Shown: positions 51,201-60,929, numbered from the stretch's first letter. The stretch is 64,000 bases of DNA from Kryptolebias marmoratus (GCF_001649575.2 NC_051431.1:13423868-13487867), one strand, 5' to 3'. Made by a program: numbers and translations. The notes: generated by a model not told the origin, from the sequence alone.

Positions 51201-53291
51201 CTGTACCTCTAGGTAACCACTGCTTATGTCTGACGGTGGACACATGCTTTCTTAATTTCTCCCGCAGAGCTGTTCACGCTCCTCTTGGAGGACGTTCTCG
51301 TTCTGCTACAGAAACAAGATGAACGTCTAATCCTTAAGTGCCACAGCAAAAACCTGGCAGGCGCCCCAGACACCAAGCATATCTACAGCCCCATCATCAA
51401 GCTCAGCACTGTTCTAGTGCGTTCTGTGGCTACAGGTCGGTGCACGGTCTTTTGTGTTGCTAGTAAATAAATAGCACGATCCTGTACTTTCAGTGCGGCC
51501 CTGACCGAATCATTGAAAATCTTTACATCGAGTCCAGATTATTATCATCCTCACTTCAAGGACTCTGTTTCCCCTTCTCTGCCTTCCAGACAACAAGGCC
51601 TTCTTTGTGCTCTCCATGTCAGAAAACGGTCCCCAGATCTACGAGCTCATGGCGCCCACAGTCTCAGATCAGAAAACGTGAGACTAACAAACTTCTGACT
51701 TATTCGTTTGGTTTTTATTGTCGCAGATGTTGAATATTTGGATGACTTTTTCTTTCTTTCTTTTTTCATACAAACAAGGTGGCAAAGTCTGATCTCCAAG
51801 AGAGCTGATGCAATAAAAGCCAAACCTCACAGCGTCATACCATTACCTCAGACTGAGTATGTTTATCATTTTTTATAATCTGATAGCATCTGATGGCTCC
51901 CGGGGTGTGAATTTATTACTAAGCTCAGGTTCTGCCTGTGTGCTAGCAGGGAGAGAGATGGAGTGGAGATCATATCAGCAGGTGCTTCCAGACTGAGTAG
52001 AGACCCGGACCGCACGTCCACCGGCAGCACTCAGTCCACAGGTAGCCCAAGCTGCTCGTTTATTCAATTTGTCCTGAACATATTTCTCAGCTGCGTGAAC
52101 GATCTTTCTGTGATGACTGCAATTATTCCTCCTTAGATAAAGAGAGCAGCTCAGCTTCTAGAAGTGCATTGCAGAGTTCGCCGATTGGTAGTAATCCATT
52201 TGAAGAGGTGAAGAAAGATGACGAGGAGGAGGAGGAGGGGGAGGAGGAGGACGGGGATGGCTTTGTGGACCCAGAGCTTTCTTATCAAGTGGCTGAAGTC
52301 GACAGAGAAGGAGACTTGTTTGATGTGTTTCCCTCGAGAGCAGAGGAAGCACTAAAAACACGTAAGCAGCGCGCTGAAAAGACGAAGGGAATTGCCCTGG
52401 TGTGGTCAGGAAAGAAAATAATAATAATTATTTGTTGTCTGTCCCTCAGTGGCAGCATTGAAGCAGGTTTTAGTGACCCAGCTGATGTCCCAGGAGGCCG
52501 CAGAGCAAAACAAACGCTCCACTGGAGCCCGTCTCCTCAGGACCACCTCTCTGCGGACCCCAACAGACAGCCGCGCAACGGTGATGGTCCACAACAGCTC
52601 GGAGAAAAGCAGTTCAAAAACACAGGACCTGACCCAGGATCTGGGATCGGGAGACACTGGATTCTTTGACTCACCTGAGGACTACGGTAAATATGGATCA
52701 TTAGAACGTTGTTGATTTGAGCACCTTTTACAGCGGTGGTACTTAACGGTTTATGCTGATTCTACCTGCAGGATGCTTAGTCCTGGAGGGCTACGGTGGC
52801 ACCGGGGAGAGCAGCACAGATGATGACATCTTGGCATCAACCACTGGGAAGCCGCTGAGCACCTCACAAGTCTGTGCTGCCGACTCTGGCATCAATTTGC
52901 GGTTTTCCTCAACGTCACAGGCCGGCAGCCTCTCCACTTTCAGCAGACAGGTGCTGTCTCACCTTCGAAATCTTCAGACCAACCTCAACTACCTGAAGGT
53001 ACTCATAACTTATTTATTTTCATCTCCTCAGCACATATCTTCAATAAAAGAGTGATGTGGTCGAATTCTTGTTTTATCTGGTGACACTTTTTTTTTCCCC
53101 CTAACAGGAGGTTGAGGCTAAGTACAATAATTTAATAAGCCAAAGGCCAGAGAGGTCAATAACAGACACGGATGAAAACAAAGGTATCTCCATCTATGCA
53201 CAGCTCACTCACTTGCTTTTAAAATATGAAACAGTTTCTGTATCCGTCTCTGTTCTGATCCTTGTCATTTTTTCCATCAGATAAGAGATAG
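12785..53291 (+). CDS. arhgef12: Rho guanine nucleotide exchange factor 12 (LARG), whole coding span
   Basis: Forty-one coding exons with GT-AG borders join in one frame to 4281 nt (1426 aa plus stop; human has 1544). The protein activates RhoA by nucleotide exchange (DH-PH) and is recruited by active Galpha12/13 through its RGS-like domain and by receptor or plexin tails through its PDZ domain. Domain order by residue: PDZ about 73-150, acidic EDDYFD 368-373 and RGS-like about 375-545, DH about 775-965, PH about 1005-1122, acidic tract near 1195, coiled coil about 1383-1411. The N-terminus MSDTQSSFTDR closely matches human MSGTQSTITDR, which fixes the start. The gene covers 40.5 kb, far more compact than in mammals. 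Exon 23 has a frame ambiguity (see 47319-47459). Teleosts carry two copies; a or b cannot be told from this window. Confidence 0.96.
15881..16057. mobile_element. Fold-back MITE, copy 1
   Basis: The left end agcggtgtccaatcctgg is the imperfect inverse of the right end ccaggactggacaccactg, and inner blocks (tgtttctctgccctga against gagggaaacaactaaaaca) also pair, so the whole 177 bp can fold back. The same family occurs at 17514-17705. Confidence 0.65.
17132..17247 (+). repeat. 39-bp tandem repeat, three copies
   Basis: Units start at 17132, 17171 and 17210 with taagacttaagatt and contain ttcaggtcgtcacacaattt. Copies are nearly identical (one G/C change in the second), so the duplication is recent. 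Confidence 0.95.
17514..17705. mobile_element. Fold-back MITE, copy 2
   Basis: The left end cagtggttcccaaccctgg pairs with the right end ccagggttaggagtcattg, and tcctgcatgtt pairs with aacatgcagga further in. Same family as 15881-16057. Confidence 0.65.
20190..20218 (+). repeat. (TA)14 microsatellite
   Basis: About 14 uninterrupted AT units. Confidence 0.9.
21819..22049 (+). promoter_or_regulatory. Cluster of CRE/AP-1-like sites in arhgef12 intron 1
   Basis: Within 231 bp lie TGACATCA (21819-21826), a 14-bp perfect palindrome acgtgacgtcacgt with a CRE core (21927-21940), and two AP-1 sites TGACTCA (21974-21980 and 22043-22049), plus an inverted CCAAT box near 22024. Local GC and CpG content is raised. 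It could be an enhancer or a minor promoter; this is inference from motif density. Confidence 0.35.
24453..24463. other. Assembly gap (11 N) after a C run
   Basis: Eleven Ns follow a run of 11 C at 24442-24452. This is most likely an unread homopolymer rather than missing genes. Confidence 0.95.
25470..25550 (+). mobile_element. Fragment of a common teleost interspersed repeat
   Basis: cctggagcttatcccagcaa and gccagtccatcacagagtg resemble the abundant fish repeat of which a longer copy lies at 62850-63110. The copy is short and degraded. Confidence 0.5.
28837..28881. other. Poly-T tract with assembly gap (10 N at 28854-28863)
   Basis: Ns are flanked on both sides by T runs of about 18; a long homopolymer that could not be resolved. 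Confidence 0.9.
29818..30593 (+). repeat. Segment bounded by diverged direct repeats
   Basis: tttaggactgactcctaa at 29818 and tttaggaccgactcctaa at 30534 begin about 45-60 bp of direct similarity, 716 bp apart. The segment between has no recognisable coding content. Confidence 0.5.
30598..30955 (+). mobile_element. Decayed teleost LINE-like 3' region
   Basis: gaatctgttgatgtggtttg, gatgtcttgtggacgccttc and the closing gaatgaatggatgga resemble a widespread fish repeat whose intact copies end in (GATG)n. The match is from memory and the copy is heavily mutated. Confidence 0.4.
31209..31229 (+). repeat. (AC)10 microsatellite
   Basis: About ten AC units shortly before exon 2 of arhgef12. Confidence 0.9.
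34551..35022 (+). mobile_element. Non-autonomous DNA transposon with MADF-type ORF fragment
   Basis: The left end tttacagtaccgtttctgca (on into ctatagggcccac) and the right end ccttctagtccggaaaatac (on into agtaaatg) are imperfect inverted repeats around a tccgnactataaggcgcac core, and ggattataagg recurs inside the left end. This is the hallmark of a widespread vertebrate and invertebrate DNA transposon group (ISL2EU/IS4EU-like; group name given with caution). It is nested in the hAT-like remnant. Confidence 0.6.
34720..34845 (+). pseudogene. MADF-like ORF fragment of transposon
   Basis: ATG at 34720 opens 41 codons to TAA at 34843-34845: ALLELVRLYQHLYDP, then MRDHKDN. The pattern L-x-x-L-V-R-x-x-x-x-L-Y-D-x-x-x-x-x-x-K-D is that of the start of a MADF/SANT-like DNA-binding domain, as found in accessory proteins of several DNA transposons. 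It stops before the third helix, so it is a truncated relic rather than a host gene. Confidence 0.5.
36967..37790. mobile_element. MITE-like element copy 3, interrupted by a LINE
   Basis: aagtaatatcttacttgttg at 36969 on to gcagaaataagagttt matches the reversed right end of copy 1 (4545-5012). After the LINE, agatttatgagctaacagct near 37590 resumes the same reversed copy 1 sequence. The distal end is diverged, so the 3' limit is approximate. Confidence 0.5.
37033..37585 (-). mobile_element. 5'-truncated LINE with reverse-transcriptase C-terminus
   Basis: On the minus strand the frame 37568-37203 encodes about 121 residues with HILLVMYKAHKG, PLNIQQNF and SVQGIRSWNHLESNVK, the characteristic C-terminal end of a teleost non-LTR reverse transcriptase, followed by a short 3' UTR and an A-rich tail (poly-T at 37031-37040 on the + strand). 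The frame is open over this part, so the insertion is fairly young, but the 5' portion with the catalytic domain is missing. Confidence 0.75.
39172..41465 (+). CDS. arhgef12: arhgef12 exons 5-8: PDZ domain
   Basis: Exons 39172-39270, 40860-40909, 41132-41189 and 41293-41465 encode residues 71-197. The domain begins LVQRCVIIQKDENGFGLTVS, whose GFGL is the carboxylate-binding loop, and runs through GAAMRAGVQTGDRIIKVNGT to SGSYVALTVLGRPPG. It binds C-terminal tails of partners such as plexin-B and some GPCRs in the human protein. It is nearly identical to human over the core, one of the best conserved parts here. Exon 8 continues into a Ser/Pro-rich linker (SSPNSPASERPYSP) shorter than in human. 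Confidence 0.95.
39271..40859 (+). other. arhgef12: arhgef12 intron 5
   Basis: 1.6 kb, AT-rich, with no recognisable repeat, RNA or gene. Confidence 0.75.
41783..43266 (+). CDS. arhgef12: arhgef12 exons 9-12: coiled coil and Ser/Pro linker
   Basis: Exons 41783-41860, 42262-42381, 42785-42892 and 43132-43266, all phase 0. Residues 198-237 and on carry KKFSKEQQELQ and AMKEEYNRNPSPKLLKDIQE, then HIPQLQGQLFKATG, which match the human helical segment that follows the PDZ. Exons 11 and 12 (residues 264-344) are acidic and Ser/Pro-rich with low similarity to human, as expected of a disordered linker. Because all four exons start and end in phase 0, any could be skipped without shifting the frame. 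Confidence 0.9.
43392..45894 (+). CDS. arhgef12: arhgef12 exons 13-20: RGS-like domain
   Basis: Exons 43392-43493, 43616-43726, 43847-43945, 44233-44275, 44420-44525, 44891-45028, 45143-45175 and 45780-45894 encode residues 345-593. The leading IIGAEDDYFD keeps the acidic ED-F-D motif that in RhoGEF RGS domains contacts Galpha12/13 and gives GAP activity. The helical core follows: EQLKSRPAHLAAFLHHVISQ, LCYLYADLYKQTNSKETRR, ELIPEEINRQHVQ, DIQKHLEDFRQKRSMGLTVA and MKHLGVRVKEPRNLE. All the expected blocks are present, so the domain should be functional. Exon 19 is only 33 nt. Confidence 0.95.
45944..46500. mobile_element. Possible DNA transposon remnant in arhgef12 intron 20
   Basis: agggatgggaatctttagg near 45945 and gaattgattcagaatcatcc with ctaaaatagatttt near 46446-46495 resemble ends of a common fish DNA element. 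The interior shows nothing recognisable. Confidence 0.3.
46563..47571 (+). CDS. arhgef12: arhgef12 exons 21-24: variable linker before DH
   Basis: Exons 46563-46668, 46767-46967, 47381-47459 and 47539-47571 encode residues 594-732: basic KSMKTDKEGDEK, APQRRPSR, a long Ser-rich part, then acidic LDHLQEDDRESDR and AHEGTPKAIRR, matching human LDQVQEEECEVER and TEHGTPKPFRK. Exon 23 is the uncertain one. Only the acceptor at 47380/47381 keeps the frame, yet a second acceptor at 47318/47319 opens a stretch reading GGTPTSGP and then, one base out of frame, SKLLNDSIQSDPLGG. Either the inner acceptor is real or one C is missing from the run at 47338-47340. Confidence 0.8.
47685..50280 (+). CDS. arhgef12: arhgef12 exons 25-30: DH (RhoGEF) domain
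   Basis: Exons 47685-47836, 48007-48153, 48334-48419, 49129-49254, 49455-49569 and 50180-50280 encode residues 733-975. PPNWQQLVGREVL leads into EIKRQEVINELFYTERAHVR (conserved region 1, with the Glu that contacts Rho switch I), then FYQKLSKDAILPP, FTNLEEVLQLH, KRNESSVIDQIGDDLLSW, FCSNQPFALE, LQLKDIIPVEMLRLTKYPLL (conserved region 3) and CRRILSHVNQALKESEDKQ (last helix). All regions needed for RhoA exchange are present with no gap relative to human LARG. Confidence 0.96.
50454..51856 (+). CDS. arhgef12: arhgef12 exons 31-35: PH domain
   Basis: Exons 50454-50531, 51069-51144, 51268-51435, 51590-51677 and 51779-51856 encode residues 976-1138. KLEDYQRRLD joins the DH helix to the PH fold. LDLTKKTLIHKGPLSWKVNK is the first strand pair, ELFTLLLEDVLVLLQKQDER the next, SPIIKLSTVLVRSVATDNKA the following, and TWQSLISK closes the C-terminal helix. 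In LARG the PH domain aids exchange and can bind activated RhoA. The donor of exon 32 (gtttgt) is weak but keeps the frame. Confidence 0.95.
51950..53291 (+). CDS. arhgef12: arhgef12 exons 36-41: C-terminal regulatory tail
   Basis: Exons 51950-52041, 52137-52361, 52450-52686, 52772-52998, 53108-53183 and 53281-53291 encode residues 1139-1426. Exon 37 holds an acidic tract (KKDDEEEEEGEEEDGDG) from a GAG-rich repeat. Exon 38 has LAALKQVLVTQLMSQEAAEQ, related to human LRNLGLLKQLLVQQLG. Exon 39 has LVLEGYGGTGESSTDDD, matching human LILDGYDPVQESSTDEE, and starts a coiled coil VLSHLRNLQTNLNYLKEVEA like the human oligomerising C-terminus. The last exon codes only D-K-R and TAG at 53289-53291. The tail is about 100 residues shorter than in human, mostly in disordered parts. 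Confidence 0.92.
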
Positions 53292-54470
53292 TGTGGATGT
53301 CAGTGTGCTGCAAGTTTAGGCTCTGGTCCCAAAGAAGAAGTGCCGACTTGCGATCCGCTCTTTCTTCTTATGTCCTGGACTTTCTGGACGTCCTATAAGC
53401 TTGTCCTCTCACTGCTGAACCCCCCTTTTTTCATCGCCCACGGTTGGAGAATGAGAGACTTGAGTGTGAGCAGTCGTTTAAAGGGAGGATTTGTCTACGT
53501 GATGTCACACCGCCCTCCTCAGCACAAGGCAATCGGGGAAGTGGGATTGCCCCAGAACCTCAACCTCTTCTACCATTGAACACCCATTTTTTCCCCCTAA
53601 ACTCCCCGCAAGAAAGAGAACTTATACCAAAATGTACAAAGATGTGTGTTTAGAATATATATATATATATATGAAACACAAACAAGAAAAGGAAAATTTT
53701 AAGATATTGTATTAAGATTTTTTTTATCCCGAGATGTATTTATTTTCTTTTTTCTTTTTTTTTTCTTTTTGTTTTGAAAAGAAATGGTGTTTTCCAAATT
53801 GCTTGCATGCTTTTGGCCACGGTGTTACCTTTTAGCTGCTCATCCTGCTCCAGTCAAACGTGGTTAGTGTGAGTGCACGCTAACATGCAGGCGCCCTCGC
53901 GTATCTTAGGAATGGCAGCAATATATTCGGACTGATAGAGGCCAGAGTTGCACTAGTGACGGATAGATCCCGTGTCTCAAAAACTTACAACGTGTTCAAG
54001 TCTAGAATTGAACACGAATTCTAGGCGTGGTGTTAACTAGAATGAAGAGTCTTCAGGCTCTGATCTGGTCCCGTTTCATTTCTGTGCTGACTGCTTTGTC
54101 CTCTCGTTCACGCTTCTCTTGTTTTACGTGCGACTGTCTCCCTTTCTTTTCCGTGTGAACACGTATGCGTGTCTTCCCTTCCCTCGTCCAAGCAGCTGGA
54201 GTGGCTTTCATCCTCGTTCATCCCCTCATATGTCATGTTTCCTCTTCTGCCTCTGGGTTTCTTGCCCTTTTCCCCTCTACTACAAGGAGCGCTCATGCTC
54301 TTTCTCTATCAGTTTCTGACAGAAATGCTGCTTCTTTCTGCTGCTGTTGGAGATTCTGATCTGACTGCTTGATATTCTAATAATGTCATGAAGTTCAACA
54401 TATAGTGTACAATGATCAAGTTGGAAGGTTATGCATAACTTTACAAAATAAATGATGCCATGACATGTTC
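53292..54470 (+). other. arhgef12: arhgef12 3' UTR
   Basis: Follows the stop at 53291 and runs to the polyadenylation signal at 54447-54452. It contains a short (AT)n run near 53658-53672 and U-rich stretches near 53717-53780. A longer form is not excluded. Confidence 0.65.
54447..54452 (+). terminator. arhgef12: arhgef12 polyadenylation signal
   Basis: AATAAA with T-rich sequence about 40 bases later. It is the best signal in the 1.2 kb after the stop. Confidence 0.6.
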
Positions 54471-54506
54471 GAAAAGAAAACATCTGGGGTTTTTTTCTTT
54501 AATGTA

Positions 54507-54860
54507 CAGGGCGGGCCATTTATATGGATAAACCCTAATAAAATAGGAATGGTTGGTGATATTAACTTCCTGATTGTGGCACATTAGTATATGGGAGGGG
54601 GAAAACTTTTTCAACATGGGTAGTGACTTTGGCGGCCATTTTGGATCCAACTTTTGTTTCTTCAATGGGAAGAGGGTCATGTGACACATCAAACCTATTG
54701 GGAATTTCACAAGAAAAACAACGGTGTGTGTGGTTTTAACGTAACTTTATTCTTTCATGAGTTATTTACAAGTTTCTCACCACTTATAAAATGTGTTCAA
54801 AGTGCTGCCCGTTGTGTTGGATCGTCAATGCAACCCTCTTTTCCCATACTGGGTCAGAAC
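54507..54860 (-). mobile_element. Mariner/Tc1-type transposon end fragment
   Basis: Starts at a TA (54505-54506) with cagggcgggccatttatatg, a terminal sequence typical of a mariner-like family. Read on the minus strand, 54860-54800 retains what looks like the decayed end of a transposase frame (tatgggaaaagagggttgca). Only one end is present, so the copy is truncated and inactive. Confidence 0.55.
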
Positions 54861-55261
54861 ATTTGTAAGTATTTTACATCTAATGTTAACACACATTGGT
54901 AACTATAACACTTGTCACTCTACATTGTACCATTTTCCTAATAGCACTCTCCGTAATAGAGAATTGATTGAAGGTCAGTACATCTTAAAGCATGATGAAA
55001 AAGATCAAGGACACCGGTAATTATGATAGATGGGCAATTTGTCTTTAAAAAAGACACTTATCCTTTAAATATTACACCCATTGTTAGTAAAAATGACTCC
55101 ATATTTAATTTCAGTGACAAGTGTTTCGTTATATTAATCTTATCAACTTTAGTTCAGATCATTTATTTGTCATTCGTCCACACGCCACACATGGAAGAAC
55201 ACGTGTTTCCCAGGCCAGCTAAAAGTAGATAAATGACCCTAAAGTACCTAAAATCCTAATG

Positions 55262-55385
55262 GTAACACAAAGTCCAGAGGGCTGAGGTCACGAGCCTCAC
55301 AGCCTCAGGGAAGAAGTTGTTCCTCAGCCTTGTTACACAACCTTCTGCCTGAGGGAAGGAGGGTGAACAGCAAAGACACGGGACT
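55262..55385 (+). mobile_element. Fragment of a teleost interspersed repeat
   Basis: The blocks gcctcagggaagaagttgtt and cctgagggaaggagggtgaa are common in fish repeats. Assignment to a family is uncertain. Confidence 0.35.
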
Positions 55386-56750
55386 GTAACCATTAAAGCA
55401 TTCTGTAATTTTTTATGCAGCTCTCTGAGTTTACAGAGATCTGACTGTAATAAAACTCCTGTCGACTGGTCAAAACGCAAAAGACAAATGTCTAAAATAT
55501 GGAGTTGTAAAGTAAATTGTTGAAACTTATAGACTGATTTGATTGTTTTAAATTTACAAAGTGCCACTTAGATGTAATCACGCAAGCAAACTCATTTATT
55601 TGAATGAATTTAAACTTATTTTTAGTTTAATAGTTTTGTTTCTTGTCAGATCTAAATTAGTTTTACTTCTTCTTGCCTCGCTGTTCTTACAGCTTTTGCT
55701 CTCTGTGCGTTCATGCGATGCATTCAGAGTGGCCCTTCGCTGTGTGAACCGTTGATAAATGAATGTTTGTTCGATTATATGGAATTAATTTCCATAAAGT
55801 AATTAGTATAAAGTCAGCTCGTCGTGTTCAACAGATAAACACAAACACATTTATTCTCCACGCTTTTACCTGCTGAAATGTTCACTTTTAAGATCGGCTC
55901 TTTGACGTGTTCTTCTCAGCTCTGACATTTACATTTTTAAACGACCGTAAGTCTAAATGTCTGCCCCACGCATGACTGAAAAGTGATCGCTATATGAGTG
56001 CTTATATATCTGTGAACATTCAGCCTGAAAGCACAGTTGACCAGTCGGAGGATCTTTCTTCACGTTGGCTTTGACAGTTCAACAAGATTAATCTGATAAC
56101 AGAGGATGCTGCAGACTTGATTCCAACTCCACCGAGCTATAAAGTTTAATTAAAGTTGCTCTGGCACCTAATTTTAACAGAAAAAAAAAAAATCAATTCT
56201 CCTGCATTGCAGCTGACATTTCAGTGTATTGTACATGGATGAGCCCTTGGCTGGGGAAAGCAAAGAAAGCTGGGTGAAATGATCTTTTTGCTTCAAGTAA
56301 GCTTGAGATTGCAGCGCTGGGAATCAGGACAGCTCAACAACTTCTGAACGTCAGCCCGTCCTCTTAGTCATAGCGATGGATTTACCTTTAGCAGTACGAA
56401 AAACACAGAACGGCACTAAATTCAGAAAACAGCATGAGAAATTTGATGAAAGACACCCAAGAATTACGGTGATTACCAGCAGGTGGCAAACTTTCACCAT
56501 TTAAACTCCGTGTGGATAAGACCCACCCTAAAACCTGCAGTGACATCAGTGTTTAAACAACTCAGGCCATATTTTCCAAATATATCAGACTCCAGTGTGT
56601 GAGAAATATTTCAATTAGGGCATTTCTGAGTGTCTCACTGGCCTCTGTAACGAGGATCTCACAGAGGGACAGCCTCCTATGCAGCTGTCTTTAGGTTTGC
56701 TGGTACTTGTTGTAATGTCATATATGGTGGTTGTTATATTTTGTGTATTT

Positions 56751-56765
56751 GGGGGGGGGGGGGGG
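56751..56765 (+). repeat. G15 homopolymer
   Basis: Fifteen consecutive G, an unstable run prone to length error. Confidence 0.95.
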
Positions 56766-59700
56766 ACGCAGGGAGAAGCTTTACACTTAGAATGACGTGT
56801 AACCTATTCTTCTCTGACTCTGTCACTTTGCTGCAGTGAAGCAGAGAGCAGAGGGAGAGGATGTGTCAGGGGGAGACGGTGAGAAGGCAGACAAGGTAGA
56901 AATGAAGGGGAAAAGAAAGAAAGAAAGAAAAAAGCTAAAAATAGGAGTCAGAAACAAAGCCGCGAGGGTCTGGGTCGTGATAAAATAACAACAATGATCA
57001 GGGAGGAGGAAGCGAGACGGTAATTGACTGTCTCTCTTATTTTTCACAAGCACCTGTCATCGAGCTAATTGGTCTCACAAAGACAAACAGGAGAGAGGTG
57101 TCAGTCATATCTGAGCGATCCAAGAGCCTGGTTCATGCCAAATTCAGACCAGCCCAGCTTTTCTTCTAAACCCCCCCTTCAGTCATGTGTCAGTGCCTGG
57201 AGTCAGACGTGGAAAAAAAAGAAGCTTCAGCCTCAGATTGGACCTGTGTTCATCTATTATCACCACACTGGTGGTTCGGGTGTTTTTCATATTCAGACTC
57301 CAGCTCGTGTGTTTGCACTCAGTCTTTATCCCTGCGTCACTGTTCAGAATTACTGGTTTTGTTGCAACGTTACTGGTTGCTGCAGCTGGTGAAGTCACAC
57401 GGTGATGTGTTCGGTTTCACCACCCACGTTAACACCTAAAGTCTTCCTCTTCTATTCACGGCGGGCTTTGTTTGTCTTGTTTGATATGCTGCGCTTTTTC
57501 ATCAGTATTCATCTGTGCGTTTGCAGCAGGATGAGCACACACATGCCACCCCGAGCTGCTGTTCTCACTAATGTATCAGTCAGTAGACATTAGGAGACTT
57601 GTTTTAGTTCAAACTTAATACCAGTGAGTCAAATAATTAGTTATTAACTTCCACTGCCTCTGTCTGGGTTGCTGTCTCAGCAGAAACTGTGGGGTTGTCT
57701 TCATATGTGAGAAATCACTGTCTTGTTCCGTGAGGCTTATTGAAGACTTCGGAGAAAATTAAAGTAGACTTAATATTGTCAACAGCATCTAAAAACTGAA
57801 GAAGAAATGAGCCAGCTTCTTGCATGGTGAGTTATTACACTGGCTGTTTTTTGGAGGAGGAGTGGGATCGTTTTTGGAACTGTCAAATCAGGAAAATCAG
57901 TTTTGCCGGCTTTCAATTAGGATTTTACAGAAAATATCTTCCATTTATCCATCTTTTCTTCATAATTGCCTTATCTCATTTACTGTTTCAGAGAGAATGA
58001 GCTTCATTTATCTCAACTGGCAATGAGAGAGAAAGTTTAGACTCACATTTGACAGGTTTGAGTTCATCACAGGGAGACAGGTGACCATGCAGGCTCACAT
58101 CTGTGATAATTTAAATAATAGAGTAATAGATTTGTCTGAAGTTCGTATCTACCGTCTCTGATAGGAAAACAGACATCAGCTGGGGAGGGTGATGTCCTAA
58201 AGCCCCATTCAGAGGCGAGAGAGTGTGAAAAAACTGAAAGAAACTAAAAAGCTTAAGCAAGTTAAAGAATATTCATAGATGTTAATTTAAAGTCACAGTT
58301 CAAAACATAGTTGTTGTTAAACCTCAGAGAACACTTTTTTTAACACTATGCATGTTCACAGCTTCACCCACAGCGGTGAAAACGTAAAAATAACCTGCAG
58401 CGACTTCCTTCTTTATTTGCTAAATCAGCCCGAACAACAAAGGCCAGGGTTTAAAAACCTAATTAAAACACTCGATTCAGTCTGATGTGCACAACTGCAA
58501 CATTTCCTTCATATTTTATTTTAGCTAAAGCACAGTTATTGTTGTGCCTTTAATAAAGAGGAAAGGTGGCCAAACAGTGATGTGACTGTTGATGTTGAAT
58601 AATAAACCTGGACTTTTGCCACGTTGGGTTTTCACATAGTACTATTTTCATTTTACCATTTAGTCTGACCTTTTGTTGTTTTTGCAAATATGATCAAGCA
58701 GGGAAAGCAATGAATCAATGTGTTCATTCATGCACATTATTTGTTACATTGAGCTGTTTATAAAGGTCTTTACAAACCAAGCCACATAAAGAAAACATAA
58801 AAAAATGCAATAAAATTGGGTATTTGAATGAGCACATAAGTGCATATTTGGCATGCTAGGATTAAATTGAACATTTATTCAATGATTTTAGAGCAAATGG
58901 TAAAATATCTATGTCTGAGGAGCATAATGATACAGTTACAAAACACTGAAACATTAGTTTTAAGCCATATTGCCTAATTTTACTTCAATCCATGACTCAT
59001 CTTCTACTGTAATATAATTACAGCTGTTTATTACACCCATCAAATATACAACACACAAAGTTATTGTCAGTGACTTTAACAAAAGCACAACATGAGCACG
59101 TTTGTATTCATGTTATGCTTATCATTCTCATCTGAAAGCATTTGATGTGTCCCTGAAAACAAGTCAATTACATTTAAATCTGTTTTTCTGAAAAGGGACC
59201 CTGACCTTATAGAATCCATTTTCATGCTGCATCTCTCCCCCTATCGAGCAGAGACCGTTAGCAGGTAAAATGGAGGTAAGATCAATGCACCTTCCTCAGT
59301 CTGTTTAATCCATCCTCCCTGGTAATCACTGGCCCATGCAGAACAATGAGCCATGTGAACCATGGACAGGCAGCACTGAAAGCGAAATCAACTGACTCTT
59401 TTTAATGGGAAGGAAAGAAAGTGCCCCTGAAAGAGCAGCGATGAACAAACAACAGAAGAGGATACCTGAACCCATTTGTTTGTTTTCCTGAGGGATACTT
59501 TTTAATCAGCCTATCAGATAATGAATAGGCACCTGTGACTTGGCTTGGCGTTAACCCTGTCTAATTACCACACCTCACTTTGATGGAGTATCTGGGTGAA
59601 AAGCTTCAGGCGGGCCAGCTGGCATTGGGCTCCCTTGTTTAGCCAGCTATGGAAGAGAATCCAGCGGGAGCAGGCGTTTAGCTATGACCCGGAAGCACAG

Positions 59701-59897
59701 CTGGGCTCAACGTACCTCAGAGGTTCTGCTGCAAATCAATGGGACACTGCTGGCAGCTGTGTGTCTGCAAATTTTGGTAACAAACTCTGTTCAGGTTCAC
59801 AGCTGCAGCCTTTGTCCTGCCAGGGAGTGGCTGCTTTGTGTCCAGTACAAACCGGGGGACAAAAAGGTTAGGGGGCAGGTGTTAAATCAGATGTAAA

Positions 59898-59997
59898 NNN
59901 NNNNNNNNNNNNNNNNNNNNNNNNNNNNNNNNNNNNNNNNNNNNNNNNNNNNNNNNNNNNNNNNNNNNNNNNNNNNNNNNNNNNNNNNNNNNNNNNN
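59898..59997. other. Assembly gap (exactly 100 N)
   Basis: A round 100-N spacer is usually a placeholder for a gap of unknown size, so distances across it are not reliable. Confidence 0.95.
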
Positions 59998-60929
59998 CTA
60001 GCTGATGCAAAATGAACAACACCCCTTGGTCAAACAATTCACACCACTGGAGGACCTTTGGGGCTGGAAAGTGATGCAGCAGACGTTCGCAATGAAACGG
60101 TGTTGGTGTGCATGCAGATGGGCACCAAACTACACCACACTGACACAGCACTGCTGCACCGGTGCAGCAGGTTCTGGATTCAGAGCTAATGAATATTTAC
60201 CAGCTGGTCATGGATTGTTTGAATCTGCAATGACTCACAGGAGAGGTGTTGAACCTCTGCTGGCTAAAAGGTATAAATCAGTCTTTAACACCAGCAGCTG
60301 TCTGGGTGAAGGGTTTACTCCCCATACAAGTGTGAGCTTGCAGCGAGGCATATTGAGAGCTTAACATTTATGTGCACATATTAATACATGTGTCCTGCTG
60401 AGGCATCAGACACAGGGTGCTTCATCTTTTATTCTAAATGACTCAAATATATCTAAACTTTCGGTGAGCACAAAAGAGTGAGTTATTCCATCGCGAGTCA
60501 AACGTGTGGGAAGACTACAAAATTAAAAATTAAAAATGTTAAACAGTCAAAAGTGCTTAACCTGTATTTTAAATTATTACATTTATATTTTGCTTTTTTT
60601 GGTGAACAGGTTTTCCCTCTCACAGTCAGTTTGCAGCGTAGTCGGAGGCTAAATCATTTTAAATGTAAGTTTAGAAGGATCAGTTATGGGAGGCAAATGA
60701 TACACAAAAGTTGGAGTGAAAATCAGGCCCCCTACATTACAATAAGGGAAGTTGCTGACAAGTCATGTAGCAATTTATCAATGATATTTATTCAATTAGT
60801 CAACTTGTTGGCTTCCTTCAATCAATACACCAGCAGGAATACATCCACTCTGTGACGTCAGCATAAATGTGTCATTCTTTGTGTGCTGCACCAAGCATCC
60901 TTGTTGGTATCACACTGAGGTGACTGTAT

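Larger units (their letters stand above)
54861..59897. other. Intergenic sequence downstream of arhgef12
   Basis: No gene is supported. It holds a probable repeat at 55262-55385 (gcctcagggaagaagttgtt and cctgagggaaggagggtgaa), a 15-base G run at 56751-56765 and otherwise unique AT-rich sequence. In human the next gene is GRIK4; none of its coding exons is recognisable here. Confidence 0.6.

Noticed and set aside
52158..52361. Proline-rich frame on the minus strand
   Set aside because: It is the antisense shadow of the GAG repeat in arhgef12 exon 37.
56837..56878. Exon-like 42 bp with ttgctgcag acceptor and gtgagaag donor
   Set aside because: The purine-rich sequence matches no known protein and has no partner exon nearby; single splice-site pairs of this quality occur by chance.
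60005..60364. 119-codon open frame after the 100-N gap
   Set aside because: No domain, no signal or splice context, and composition like the surrounding intergenic sequence.
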